Origin: Deltaproteobacteria bacterium
Lineage (GTDB): Bacteria; Desulfobacterota; Desulfobulbia; Desulfobulbales; Desulfurivibrionaceae
Direction of reading: 5' to 3'
Assembly (NCBI GenBank): GCA_021802645.1
Contig: JAJZRO010000001.1
Location: forward strand, 248,001 to 312,000
DNA: 64,000 nucleotides
Under the pieces are notes generated by a model. It did no database searches. It was not told the DNA's origin and saw nothing but the letters and a program-made list of their open reading frames with translations. A program made the position numbers and the translations under genes. Positions within the stretch are counted from its first letter, which is position 1; every line of letters begins with the position of its first letter. This document shows, piece by piece, positions 18,932 through 26,756 of this stretch.

Positions 18932-18978
18932 CGGATGAACTATGGGCTGTTGCCCATCCCGATAACGAGGAGATCGCT

Positions 18979-19452
18979 GTGTCCTACAATAATAAACAAA
19001 AGCATAGGGATCAGGGTGGCTTTACCCTGGTGGAGATCATGATCGCCCTGCTGGTCTTCATGGTGATCATGCTGGGGGTGGCCGCAGGGCTGCTTGCCGC
19101 CATCCGGACCAACAAAGGCAACGTGGTACGCGACGAGGCCCTCAGGATCGCGGAAAGTGAATTGAATCAGCTCAAGGGGCTACAGTTCAGCGACAGCGGC
19201 GTCTCGGGGAATCTGGCCGCGACATCCGGGAATGGGTTGGCGCTCCCCGATGTGGCAACCACCATCCGCGGGGTGCCGATCACCTTTGCCAGAACAAAGC
19301 GAATCACCGACGTCGTGACTGCCATCAACACACTCAAGACCGTCGAGGTGGTGGTCGGCTGGAACGACCCTTACACCGCCGGGGGGGCTCTCTTGACGCC
19401 CACCAACAAGAATCGCCAGTTGTCCGTGAGTACCATACTCATCATGCAGTGA
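18979..19452 (+). CDS. pilV: Minor pilin PilV-like
   Basis: A 157-residue prepilin with DQGG/FTLVEIMIALLVFMVIM near the N terminus, and the downstream pattern EALRIAESELNQLK typical of PilV. A GTG at 18979 with GAGGAG at seven bases upstream is the likely start; the frame extends further up but overlaps the preceding gene and has no pilin-like leader. It lies between the FimT-like gene and pilW, as in other minor pilin operons. Confidence 0.85.
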   Translation: MSYNNKQKHRDQGGFTLVEIMIALLVFMVIMLGVAAGLLAAIRTNKGNVVRDEALRIAESELNQLKGLQFSDSGVSGNLAATSGNGLALPDVATTIRGVPITFARTKRITDVVTAINTLKTVEVVVGWNDPYTAGGALLTPTNKNRQLSVSTILIMQ

Positions 19453-19528
19453 CAGGGATAAACGACTACCGATCTCAATGATACCGGCGCGACTCTGTTG
19501 GCAACGCCATCGCGATAAAGGGGCGGAC

Positions 19529-20734
19529 ATGGAACAGCACGATAAAATTTTACGCCCGGAAGAATCGGAATCCGGTTTTTCCCTGGTAGAGCTGATCATT
19601 TATATAGCCCTTTTGGGAATTCTGATGGCCATGGTGTTCGGCTCCTTCATCCCGGTTATGCAATCAGGCTCCCGACAGTGGCGTATTGGAGAAACAAAGA
19701 TCGAAACCGGCGTCGGCCTGAACTTGCTACGGACCGATCTTGAACACGCCGGTTTCGGACTGCCCTGGGAATTCCCGATCGGAGTAACGCCCAGTCCTTA
19801 TTTTGAGCCGCTCGCGCCGACCGCGCCGACGGCGCTGGCCGATGCTCCTGGCGCGCCAAATGCCGATCCCCTCAATGTGCCACGGGCATTGGCCAGCGAG
19901 GACAATTCCGCCTCCAGCCTGAATGGCTCCGATTATCTGGTCATCAGGGGCATGAATGTCGTCTTTGGCGCCACCGGCCAGAAATGGGGCTGGCTGGGAC
20001 GGGATATCAACCACTCCCCCTTGCTCCAATCCTTGAGCGACCCCGCCCTGACGAGCACGGACAGGGTCATCGTCATCCGCCCCGAGGTCGACACCGGAGA
20101 ATACCGCCAGCTCGTGCTGGATGGAACGAATTATTTTGCCCACTACACCGTCGCCGATCTGACCCCCTTCGCCCCTCCCCCAACGCCCAACGATCCTAAA
20201 GGCGTGCGGTATCTCCTCTACTCCATTGACGACATCGACCCGCGCAGGCCATTCAACCGCACCGACTACTATATCAACGCGCCTACTGCTGCCAATCCGC
20301 AGCCGGCCCAGTGCGCGCCAGGCACCGGCACCCTGGTCAAAGCGACGCTGAACCAGGCCAACGACAATTTCACCATCTCGCCCATCGTGGATTGTGTGGC
20401 CGATTTCCAGGTGGTCTATTATTTGGACACCAACGGTGACGGCGGGTGGGACACAATCACCAATGCCAGTGCCCTGAATGGCCTTACAGCGCAACAGATC
20501 CGGGAGCAGGTGAAATCCATCCGGTGTTACATACTCACCCACGAAGGTGGGGTGGACCGCACCTACACGTATCCCAACGCCCTGATCAATGTCGGCGATA
20601 TAGACACGGACGGCACCACCCTTTTGGCCGGCCGGATGTTTGACGTCTCAACCCTCCCCGGCATCGGCACAACCTGGGCCAACTACCGCTGGAAGGTTTA
20701 CGGCGTGGTGGTGACCCCCCAGAATTTACAGTGA
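19529..20734 (+). CDS. pilW: Minor pilin PilW-like
   Basis: A 401-residue prepilin with SG/FSLVELIIYIALLGILMAM after a leader of about 15 residues, and a large globular part. The early segment LLRTDLEHAGFGLPW is characteristic of PilW proteins. ATG 19529 is preceded by AAAGGGG; an ATG at 19478 in the same frame would make an overly long leader. PilW joins PilV, PilX and FimT-like pilins with PilY1 in the tip complex that starts pilus assembly. Confidence 0.85.
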   Translation: MEQHDKILRPEESESGFSLVELIIYIALLGILMAMVFGSFIPVMQSGSRQWRIGETKIETGVGLNLLRTDLEHAGFGLPWEFPIGVTPSPYFEPLAPTAPTALADAPGAPNADPLNVPRALASEDNSASSLNGSDYLVIRGMNVVFGATGQKWGWLGRDINHSPLLQSLSDPALTSTDRVIVIRPEVDTGEYRQLVLDGTNYFAHYTVADLTPFAPPPTPNDPKGVRYLLYSIDDIDPRRPFNRTDYYINAPTAANPQPAQCAPGTGTLVKATLNQANDNFTISPIVDCVADFQVVYYLDTNGDGGWDTITNASALNGLTAQQIREQVKSIRCYILTHEGGVDRTYTYPNALINVGDIDTDGTTLLAGRMFDVSTLPGIGTTWANYRWKVYGVVVTPQNLQ

Positions 20735-20762
20735 AACACTACGCAGCAGGGAGGAAGACCCG

Positions 20763-21476
20763 ATGCGACCAAGCAACCGGAACACACCTGACAACCCCAT
20801 ACCCCCCAAAAGCCCGCCACGGAGCGCTGCAGCGCGGTGGCTTGGTGGCGACATCACGATCGCGCGTCGGCTGAGGGCAACGCCGCCAATAGTCGGGAAC
20901 GAAAGAGGTGTTGCCCTGGTTATGGCGTTGGTGTTGGGCCTGGTGGGCATGCTCATCATAACCGCCCTCCTCTACATGGTGGGAACCGGCACCTGGCTGA
21001 GCGGCTCCCAGAAGCGCTACCAGGCGACGCTGGAGGCCACACAAGGCGGCATGAGTTTCTTTGTCCATGAAATCATGCAACGATGCCTCGGTGGTGAAAC
21101 CCTCGGCTCTTTGGGCAGTTACAATGGCTTACTGACCCAGGGGAACGGCGACGCAATCTTCAACTACAAGCTCACCACGCCCGGTGTAGCCGGGGATGCC
21201 ACCGGCTATCCCGCCACCACGCCGGATGTGACCATGACGTTTCTCTTTGCCTCGCCAACCCCCAATATGACCGTGGACGCCACGATATTGGGCACAACCA
21301 TCGGCAACAGCGGCAAAGTTCAAACCCCCCTGGGATCGGGCGGGGCGGGTGACCCCAACACTGGCGACGCGATAATCCCACCACATGTTCCCTATCTGTT
21401 TCATACCGAAATTCAGGGCCAAAGCGCGGTAAGCTCCCGCGAAAAGGCCAATCTGTCAGGGATCTACGCCTATTGA
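20763..21476 (+). CDS. pilX: PilX-like minor pilin
   Basis: A 237-residue protein whose residues 46-80 contain the PilX N-terminal motif (NERGVALVMALVLGLVGM, then ITALLYMVGTGTWLSGSQ). It lacks the canonical F+1/E+5 of other pilins, as is usual for PilX. The 45 residues before the motif are basic and longer than usual for a leader; an internal start is possible but no better ribosome site is seen. It is the last gene of the minor pilin series, followed by about 246 bp that hold the pilA promoter. Confidence 0.8.
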   Translation: MRPSNRNTPDNPIPPKSPPRSAAARWLGGDITIARRLRATPPIVGNERGVALVMALVLGLVGMLIITALLYMVGTGTWLSGSQKRYQATLEATQGGMSFFVHEIMQRCLGGETLGSLGSYNGLLTQGNGDAIFNYKLTTPGVAGDATGYPATTPDVTMTFLFASPTPNMTVDATILGTTIGNSGKVQTPLGSGGAGDPNTGDAIIPPHVPYLFHTEIQGQSAVSSREKANLSGIYAY

Positions 21477-21510
21477 GAGACGCAGGCCATCGCAGAAACA
21501 GATGGACAGT

Positions 21511-21541
21511 ATGTGTCAGCCAGAGTGACAAAATGTGTCAC
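21511..21541. promoter_or_regulatory. Putative PilR-type activator sites (GTGTC repeats) upstream of pilA
   Basis: GTGTC occurs at 21513-21517 and again at 21535-21539 with an inverted GTGAC between; GTGACA and TGTCAC form a perfect inverted repeat around AAATG (21525-21541). Pseudomonas PilR is known to bind tandem (C/G)TGTC motifs upstream of its pilA promoter. The spacing of about 95-125 bp from the sigma-54 element suits an enhancer-binding activator. Confidence 0.55.
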
Positions 21542-21634
21542 AATGTTGTCTCAAGTTACCCGTCTGTTTCCGGAAGACAAAACAACACCATGAAATCAAA
21601 CAAAAATATCACTTTTCGCAACAACCGATCCTTT

Positions 21635-21650
21635 TGGCACGAAGATTGAA
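21635..21650 (+). promoter_or_regulatory. Sigma-54 (-24/-12) promoter of pilA
   Basis: TGGCACGAAGATTGAA matches the RpoN consensus TGGCACG-N4-TTGCW at all but one fixed position (GA instead of GC at -12). Transcription would start near 21662, leaving a leader of about 60 nt that ends in AAGGAG ahead of pilA. Sigma-54 control of pilA is well known in Geobacter, Myxococcus and Pseudomonas. Confidence 0.75.
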
Positions 21651-21722
21651 TTGACTTCGGCCATGGCAACCCCATAGAATGGAACCAATTCTTTTTTCCC
21701 ACCATTAACCAAGGAGCGATTC

Positions 21723-21932
21723 ATGAGAAATCAAAAAGGTTTTACCCTCGTGGAGTTGATGATCGTTGTCGCGATCATCGGCATCCTGGCGGCCATCGCC
21801 ATCCCGCAGTTCGCGGCCTACCGGGCAAAGGGCTACAACTCGGCAGCAACGAGCGACCTGAGGAACTTCAAGACCTCCATGGAAGCCTTCATGGCCGACA
21901 ACCAGCAGTATCCTGATACAATCGCACAATAA
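21723..21932 (+). CDS. pilA: Short type IV major pilin, PilA-N of the Geobacter type
   Basis: A 69-residue prepilin with leader MRNQKG and mature start FTLVELMIVVAIIGILAAI (Glu5 present). The mature protein has only 63 residues, essentially the N-terminal helix, like Geobacter sulfurreducens PilA-N (61 residues). Aromatic residues lie at mature positions F1, F24, Y27, Y32, F43, F50 and Y57; G. sulfurreducens has F1, F24, Y27, Y32, F51, Y57. Such a pilin lacks its own globular head and, in Geobacter, is joined by a second polypeptide, PilA-C, whose gene follows here after 24 bases. It is preceded by a sigma-54 promoter and AAGGAG. Confidence 0.93.
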   Translation: MRNQKGFTLVELMIVVAIIGILAAIAIPQFAAYRAKGYNSAATSDLRNFKTSMEAFMADNQQYPDTIAQ

Positions 21933-21956
21933 AAATTCGTTGAGGAGAACGATATC

Positions 21957-22310
21957 ATGAAAAAGATTCTCTGCGCTGCCATGCTCATCTCTCTGGCCTC
22001 TCCCTCATTCACGTTTGCAGGTACAATCACCACCGGCAGCGTCTCGAACCCCGGGGTTGCTATCACCGGGCAACGAGGTACGCTACCAGTCCAACCCTTA
22101 GGCCAGCTCTCGAACAACGTAAGCTTAGGGATAGCTTATTCCGCCAATACCTACGCCGCGACCACTAAACATCTGAACGGAACAAAGATGTACGGTTCTT
22201 CTGCTGGCGATACCAAGATATTCTTTCAGGATTCGACTACGGGCACTCTGGTCACTGCTCCGGGTAACAGCGACTCCAGCGCCTTTTCCTCTGGCTGGTC
22301 CTCCCTCTAA
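21957..22310 (+). CDS. PilA-C / Spc-like secreted globular partner of the short pilin
   Basis: A 117-residue protein with a Sec signal peptide (cleaved after FTFAG or so) and a small beta-rich domain: TITTGSVSNPGVAI, QLSNNVSLGIAYSANTYA, TKHLNGTKMYGSSAGDT, KIFFQDS. From memory these segments parallel Geobacter PilA-C (also called Spc), which is encoded right after pilA-N and forms a heterodimer with it in the assembled pilus. It has no prepilin helix of its own. GAGGAG precedes the ATG. A strong terminator follows 32 bases after the stop, so pilA-N and pilA-C form one compact highly expressed unit. Confidence 0.85.
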   Translation: MKKILCAAMLISLASPSFTFAGTITTGSVSNPGVAITGQRGTLPVQPLGQLSNNVSLGIAYSANTYAATTKHLNGTKMYGSSAGDTKIFFQDSTTGTLVTAPGNSDSSAFSSGWSSL

Positions 22311-22342
22311 AAACAGGGTGTTGCCGCAGCCAACAGAAACGC

Positions 22343-22375
22343 AAAAGGAAGGGGGGCTTCCCCCTTCCTTTTTTT
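22343..22375 (+). terminator. Strong intrinsic terminator after pilA-C
   Basis: GGAAGGGGG pairs perfectly with CCCCCTTCC around a four-base loop and T7 follows; the flanking A4 extends the stem. It separates the two pilin genes from the polysaccharide operon that starts at 22387, which would be reached only by read-through. Confidence 0.92.
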
Positions 22376-22386
22376 CACCGCTCCGC

Positions 22387-24123
22387 ATGCGCCGGCCATT
22401 CCAGCTCCTCCTCCTGCTTTTCGTTGTTCTCGGTGTGTTCTACCCCACCCTCTTTGCCGAGAGCCTCTCCATCGACGACAACCAGATGCTCCTGGCGTAT
22501 CTCAACCAGCCCAGCCTGGATTGGCAGGCCCTCTTTTTCCCCACAGGCGGCCTCTATTATTATCGCCCCCTGGTTGGCCTTTCTTTCTTTTTCGATGCAG
22601 CCGCGTTGGGTGGCGAATTCCCGCTTATCCATTTCGAGAACATCCTCATCCATGCGGCCAACACCCTCTTGCTTTTTCTCCTCCTGCATCGCCTGACAAC
22701 CGGAAAAAATGATGCGAAAAAGACCAACCTCGCGCCATTCCTGATCGCAGCCTTTTTCGGACTCCACCCGCTCACCGCAGAGCCGGTGAACTGGATTTCC
22801 GGCCGAACCGACCTCCTGGCCTGTTTTTTCGTGCTCTTGAGCTTTTTGCTCTTTCTGCGAAATACAGGAAAAAAAATTACCCTCGATCTTCTGGCCGCCC
22901 TTGCCTTTCTCTGCGGCCTGTGGTCCAAGGAGGTGGCCATCGGTCTGCTGCCGGTGGTGGCCTTCCGCTGCATCCAAGAGGCGCAAGGCTCTCTCATCAA
23001 GATATGGCGGCCACTTGCCCTACGCCTCAGCCCCTTTCTGGGGGCGCTCCTGCTCTATGGCTACCTGCGTACCGGCGGGCAGATTTCCCATGACGTCGGA
23101 GTGATGACCGCCCTCCATGGTGGTCACGGCGCGGAAGCGTTCCCCCTGGCGGCAAAGTTGTTGAGCGCAATCAAGGCCATTGGTTTTTACAGCCACAAAG
23201 TCCTGTGGCCCTTTCCGCTCAATTTTGCCATCGTGGAAATCAACCGCCCTGTGGCGCTTTTTTGTGGTCTCTTCTCCCTCGCGGTCTTTGCTGTCGCTCT
23301 GCTTTTCTTCCGGCGCCGTCTCTTCATGCTGGGGCCGGTCTGGTTTTTCTGCTTTCTTGTGCCAGCCGTGCCCATTGCCATCAATCGCATGGCATGGACT
23401 CCTCTTGCGGAACGCTATCTCTATCTTCCCCTGATTGGGCTCTGCCTCCTGCTGGCCTCACTTTTTGCACGGCAAAAAAATCAAGCCATCCCAGCCTGCG
23501 TGCTGGCCATCCTGCTCCTGGCCTTCGGCACCGCCACCGCCCAACGCAACATCGTCTGGCAGAAAAACCTGACCCTCTGGGAGGATGTCGTACACAAATC
23601 TCCCTCCTTTGCGCCGGGGCACAACGACTATGGCCTGGCCTTATTGCGGGAAGGTAAAAGGACAGAGGCGGAACACCACTTTCGGATCGCGAAGCAACTC
23701 ACCGCCGCCACCGCCAAAGACAACGACAACCAGGATAAGCCGAAGATGAACCTGGCGCTCATGGAGGAAGGTCTTGACCAACAGATTGCCGCCCTGGAAG
23801 ATATCCTCCGGAAAGAACAAACGGCCGCGCCACGCCAGAGGACGATAACCATGCTGCTTTCCCTCTACAATAGAGCACTGCTCGAAGAGAAGGGCGCGAG
23901 CCGTTTATGGCTGGCCAAGATGATTCCCCTCTATCAGGAACTTTTTACGCTGGAAAAAAATCCCTACCACCTTTATCGTATCGGCCAGCTCCAGTTGGCG
24001 TTGGGCAACCGGGAAGACGCACGCCGCTCCTTTGAGACCGTCTGCCGGACCAGCAACGACTACTATACCAAGCCAGCCTGCACCCTGGCAGAACGGCTTG
24101 CGCAAAAGAGCAACAAGGAATGA
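22387..24123 (+). CDS. Polytopic membrane protein with C-terminal TPR repeats (TMTC/GT-C-like)
   Basis: A 578-residue protein with about ten hydrophobic segments in residues 1-390 and TPR-like helices after about 415 (PGHNDYGLALLREGKRTEAEHHFRIA, later YHLYRIGQLQLALGNREDARRSF). The early acidic SIDDNQMLL after the first membrane segment resembles the catalytic loop of GT-C glycosyltransferases and TMTC proteins, which use lipid-linked sugars. A GTG at 22318 in the same frame would place the pilA-C terminator inside the coding region, so ATG 22387 is taken; no good ribosome site is seen there. It heads the polysaccharide operon and overlaps the next gene by four bases. Confidence 0.78.
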   Translation: MRRPFQLLLLLFVVLGVFYPTLFAESLSIDDNQMLLAYLNQPSLDWQALFFPTGGLYYYRPLVGLSFFFDAAALGGEFPLIHFENILIHAANTLLLFLLLHRLTTGKNDAKKTNLAPFLIAAFFGLHPLTAEPVNWISGRTDLLACFFVLLSFLLFLRNTGKKITLDLLAALAFLCGLWSKEVAIGLLPVVAFRCIQEAQGSLIKIWRPLALRLSPFLGALLLYGYLRTGGQISHDVGVMTALHGGHGAEAFPLAAKLLSAIKAIGFYSHKVLWPFPLNFAIVEINRPVALFCGLFSLAVFAVALLFFRRRLFMLGPVWFFCFLVPAVPIAINRMAWTPLAERYLYLPLIGLCLLLASLFARQKNQAIPACVLAILLLAFGTATAQRNIVWQKNLTLWEDVVHKSPSFAPGHNDYGLALLREGKRTEAEHHFRIAKQLTAATAKDNDNQDKPKMNLALMEEGLDQQIAALEDILRKEQTAAPRQRTITMLLSLYNRALLEEKGASRLWLAKMIPLYQELFTLEKNPYHLYRIGQLQLALGNREDARRSFETVCRTSNDYYTKPACTLAERLAQKSNKE

Positions 24124-24944
24124 ACACCATGCATTCGTTCGCCTGCATCCGCGCCCTCGGCCTCGCAACCCTCAAGGGTGGCCTGCGTGACCGCCTGATC
24201 CAAAGCCTGCTCCTGGCCGGCCTCTTTTTTCTGCTTTCCACCCTGGTGTTCAGCAGCTTTTCCATGCGCCAACCTCTGGAAGTGGCGATCAACTACAGCC
24301 TGGCCACCGTCCAGATACTCGCCATCCTCGTGACCCTTTTTCTGGGGCTCAATCTCCTCTCGCGAGAAATCGAGACCCGGGCGGGGTATCTGCTCATGGG
24401 ACAACCCATTTCGCGGACCGTTTACCTGCTCGGCAAATTTTATGGCCTCTGCCTGTTGAACTTCTTGATCGTGGCCTTCTTCGGCCTCTGCGCCGCGCTC
24501 AGTCTTCCCTTGGTCAAGATTGGCCTTACCAATGCCCCGTCCATCGCGTGGGGCAATTTCTTTGTCGCCCAGTTGGGCATCCTCGGGATTTCCCTGCTGC
24601 TCGGTGCCGTGACCCTGCTCTTTACCGCCCTTGCCACCTCGGCCGTGCTGCCCTTTCTGATGACCGTGGGCGTCTGGTTTATCGGCCAAAGCACCGAGGC
24701 CGTGAAAAACTACCTGGAGGCCGGCCTCACCGCCCAACCCATGCCACCTGCCCTCAAATGGCTGGTGACCGTCGCCTACTACCTCTTTCCCAATCTCAGC
24801 CTGTTCGACTTCAAGGTTTACGCCATCTATGGCCTGACCATCCCGCCACTCCTGGCCGGGTACGCCCTGATTTATGGATTGGTGTACATGGTGATATTGC
24901 TTTTGCTTGCCGCCACCCTCTTTCAAAAACGGGACATGACATGA
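24120..24944 (+). CDS. ABC-2 type transporter permease
   Basis: A 274-residue integral membrane protein with six hydrophobic segments and the ABC-2 hallmark REIETRAGYLLMGQPISRTVYLLGKF in the loop after the second segment (quoted region about residues 80-105). It overlaps its upstream and downstream neighbours by four bases each (ATGA), and the ATPase gene stands one gene further on. Together they should form an exporter for a polysaccharide or lipid-linked product. In Geobacter sulfurreducens an ABC exporter is encoded at the same place relative to pilA (xap locus). Confidence 0.85.
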   Translation: MNTMHSFACIRALGLATLKGGLRDRLIQSLLLAGLFFLLSTLVFSSFSMRQPLEVAINYSLATVQILAILVTLFLGLNLLSREIETRAGYLLMGQPISRTVYLLGKFYGLCLLNFLIVAFFGLCAALSLPLVKIGLTNAPSIAWGNFFVAQLGILGISLLLGAVTLLFTALATSAVLPFLMTVGVWFIGQSTEAVKNYLEAGLTAQPMPPALKWLVTVAYYLFPNLSLFDFKVYAIYGLTIPPLLAGYALIYGLVYMVILLLLAATLFQKRDMT

Positions 24945-25810
24945 AACGCCTGCTGCTGGGGTTCGGCGCAACTGGCATGCTGGCATGGCTCATTGCCTCC
25001 TATGCCTCTCTGGGTGGAAGGGCCGTGGCACCGCTGCGCTTTCCGAGCTATCCTCCGGTGTGGGCGCTGCAAGCGATGTCGCTTGGCAACAAGGAACTCG
25101 CATCAACCCTCATTTTCTACAATGCCCAGTTTTATTTTGGCGAGAAATACGCCTGGCGCAGGGAAACTCCGGAATACCAACGCTTGTTTGTGGCCCTCGA
25201 CAAGGCCACGGATCTTGATCCACGCAACATGGACTGCTACTATTTTGCCCAAGGGCTTTTTTCGGACATCAAACCGGCAATACCGGTTCTAAACCGCCTG
25301 CTGCAAAAAGGGATGCGATACCGCCCCAACGACTGGTACCTGCCCTTTTTTCTGAGTGCCAACTATTACTTCCAACTGAAAGACCCGGTCACCGCGGCCC
25401 ATTACCTGCAACGGGCAGCGGCCCTGACCCCCAACAGCTCCCTTTTTGCCTCCCTGAGCGCCCGCATGCTCTACCAGGGCAACCAGACCGACGCGGCAAT
25501 CAGCTACCTGGAGGCGTTCATCAAGGAGACCAACAATCCCGGCGTGCGGCAAATGCTTTTCAAACGCCTGGAGGCACTGGTGGCGATCCAATACCTCGAA
25601 CGCGCGGTGGCGGCCTTTGCCAAAGAGCACGGCCACCCCCCGCAGTCTCTCACGGAACTGATCCGTTTCGGCATCATCAAAAAAATCCCCGCAGACCCCT
25701 ATGGCGGCACCTTCGAACTCGATGCCACCGGCAGGGTCGTCACCACCAGCAAGTTGGTCGAGGCCTGGAAAAACCATGACAAGCGCAATCAAAACCAGCA
25801 AGCTCAGTAA
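24941..25810 (+). CDS. Membrane-anchored TPR protein with GspG-like C-terminal segment
   Basis: A 289-residue protein with one N-terminal membrane segment or uncleaved signal (MKRLLLGFGATGMLAWLIA) and TPR-like helices (residues 85-205: DLDPRNMDCYYFAQGLF, AAHYLQRAAALTPNSSLF, DAAISYLEAFIKETNN). The last 75 residues read YLERAVAAFAKEHGHPP, QSLTELIRFGIIKKIP, DPYGGTFELDATG: the same pattern as the C terminus of type II pseudopilin GspG, but without a prepilin helix. It lies between the ABC permease and the ABC ATPase with overlaps on both sides, so it is probably an exporter partner. The specific function is unknown. Confidence 0.75.
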   Translation: MKRLLLGFGATGMLAWLIASYASLGGRAVAPLRFPSYPPVWALQAMSLGNKELASTLIFYNAQFYFGEKYAWRRETPEYQRLFVALDKATDLDPRNMDCYYFAQGLFSDIKPAIPVLNRLLQKGMRYRPNDWYLPFFLSANYYFQLKDPVTAAHYLQRAAALTPNSSLFASLSARMLYQGNQTDAAISYLEAFIKETNNPGVRQMLFKRLEALVAIQYLERAVAAFAKEHGHPPQSLTELIRFGIIKKIPADPYGGTFELDATGRVVTTSKLVEAWKNHDKRNQNQQAQ

Positions 25811-26741
25811 ACAGTACAAAAAAGGGGTCCGCCAACAGCAGGTATCCGCCCTTCTCGACCTGGACCTTGAGATCAGGCGCGGCGAGGTCTTTGGCTTCAT
25901 TGGCAGTAACGGTGCCGGCAAAAGCACCACGATTAAAATTTTGATGGGCCTGATTCAGGCCACCAACGGCCAAGCCTGGCTGTTTGAGCGCCCCGTGACC
26001 GATCCCGCCGCCCGCCTCCATGTTGGCTACCTTTCGGAACATCCTCACTTTCACGACTTCCTCACCCCGCTGGAACTCCTGCACCTGTTGGGGACCATGC
26101 GGCAGATGGAACGAAAGACCATTGCCCGAAAATCCGAGGAACTCCTCGGCCTCGTCTCGCTTTCAGAGGCGGCAAACCGCAAGATCAGGGGATTTTCCAA
26201 AGGGATGGTCCAACGGCTGGGCATTGCAGCGGCACTGCTTGGCGACCCGGATCTTTTGATCCTGGACGAACCCATGAGCGGCCTCGATCCCTTGGGGCGC
26301 CACCTGGTGGCCACCATCATCCGCGACCTGCAACGGCAGGGCAAGACCATTTTCTTCAGCACCCATATCATTCACGACATCGAGACCCTCTGTGATCGGG
26401 TGGGCATCCTGGTGCAGGGCCACCAGAAGTATGTCGGCTCCATCCAGGAAGCGCTCTACCCGGCTGGCAACCTTTTTGAGATCACGGTGCGCATGCCGGA
26501 ACAGTGGGCACCGGCACAAACCATCCTCGGCTCCCTGCGCCTGCTCTGGCACAAGGAATCACTCTATAACTTCGAACTCACCGAGGCAGAAATCAGCAGC
26601 GCAACGCAAGCGGTCATCGCGGCGGGCGGTGGTATCGTAACCTTGGAACCTAAACGACGCTCACTGGAAGAACTTTTCCTCGACCTTTCCGGCAAATTCG
26701 GCGAGAAGGGCCAAAGCGACCTGACATCTCCTGCCTCATAG
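25776..26741 (+). CDS. ABC transporter ATP-binding protein (XapD-like exporter ATPase)
   Basis: A 321-residue ATPase with Walker A GSNGAGKSTTIK near residue 45, signature RGFSKGMVQRLGIA, Walker B LLILDEPMSGLDP and switch His in FFSTHIIHDI. The C-terminal 90 residues form the extra domain common in ABC-2 exporters. The start at 25776 overlaps the TPR gene by 35 bases; an upstream in-frame ATG at 25701 has no family support. It should drive the permease encoded two genes upstream. By position and content it corresponds to the exporter ATPase xapD (GSU1501) of Geobacter sulfurreducens. Confidence 0.9.
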   Translation: MTSAIKTSKLSKQYKKGVRQQQVSALLDLDLEIRRGEVFGFIGSNGAGKSTTIKILMGLIQATNGQAWLFERPVTDPAARLHVGYLSEHPHFHDFLTPLELLHLLGTMRQMERKTIARKSEELLGLVSLSEAANRKIRGFSKGMVQRLGIAAALLGDPDLLILDEPMSGLDPLGRHLVATIIRDLQRQGKTIFFSTHIIHDIETLCDRVGILVQGHQKYVGSIQEALYPAGNLFEITVRMPEQWAPAQTILGSLRLLWHKESLYNFELTEAEISSATQAVIAAGGGIVTLEPKRRSLEELFLDLSGKFGEKGQSDLTSPAS

Positions 26742-26756
26742 ACGTATAGTGGTGCT

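Noticed and set aside
22318-22386. GTG 22318 as start of the TPR membrane protein
   Set aside because: It would put a perfect intrinsic terminator into the coding region and has no ribosome site; the added residues are the translation of that hairpin.
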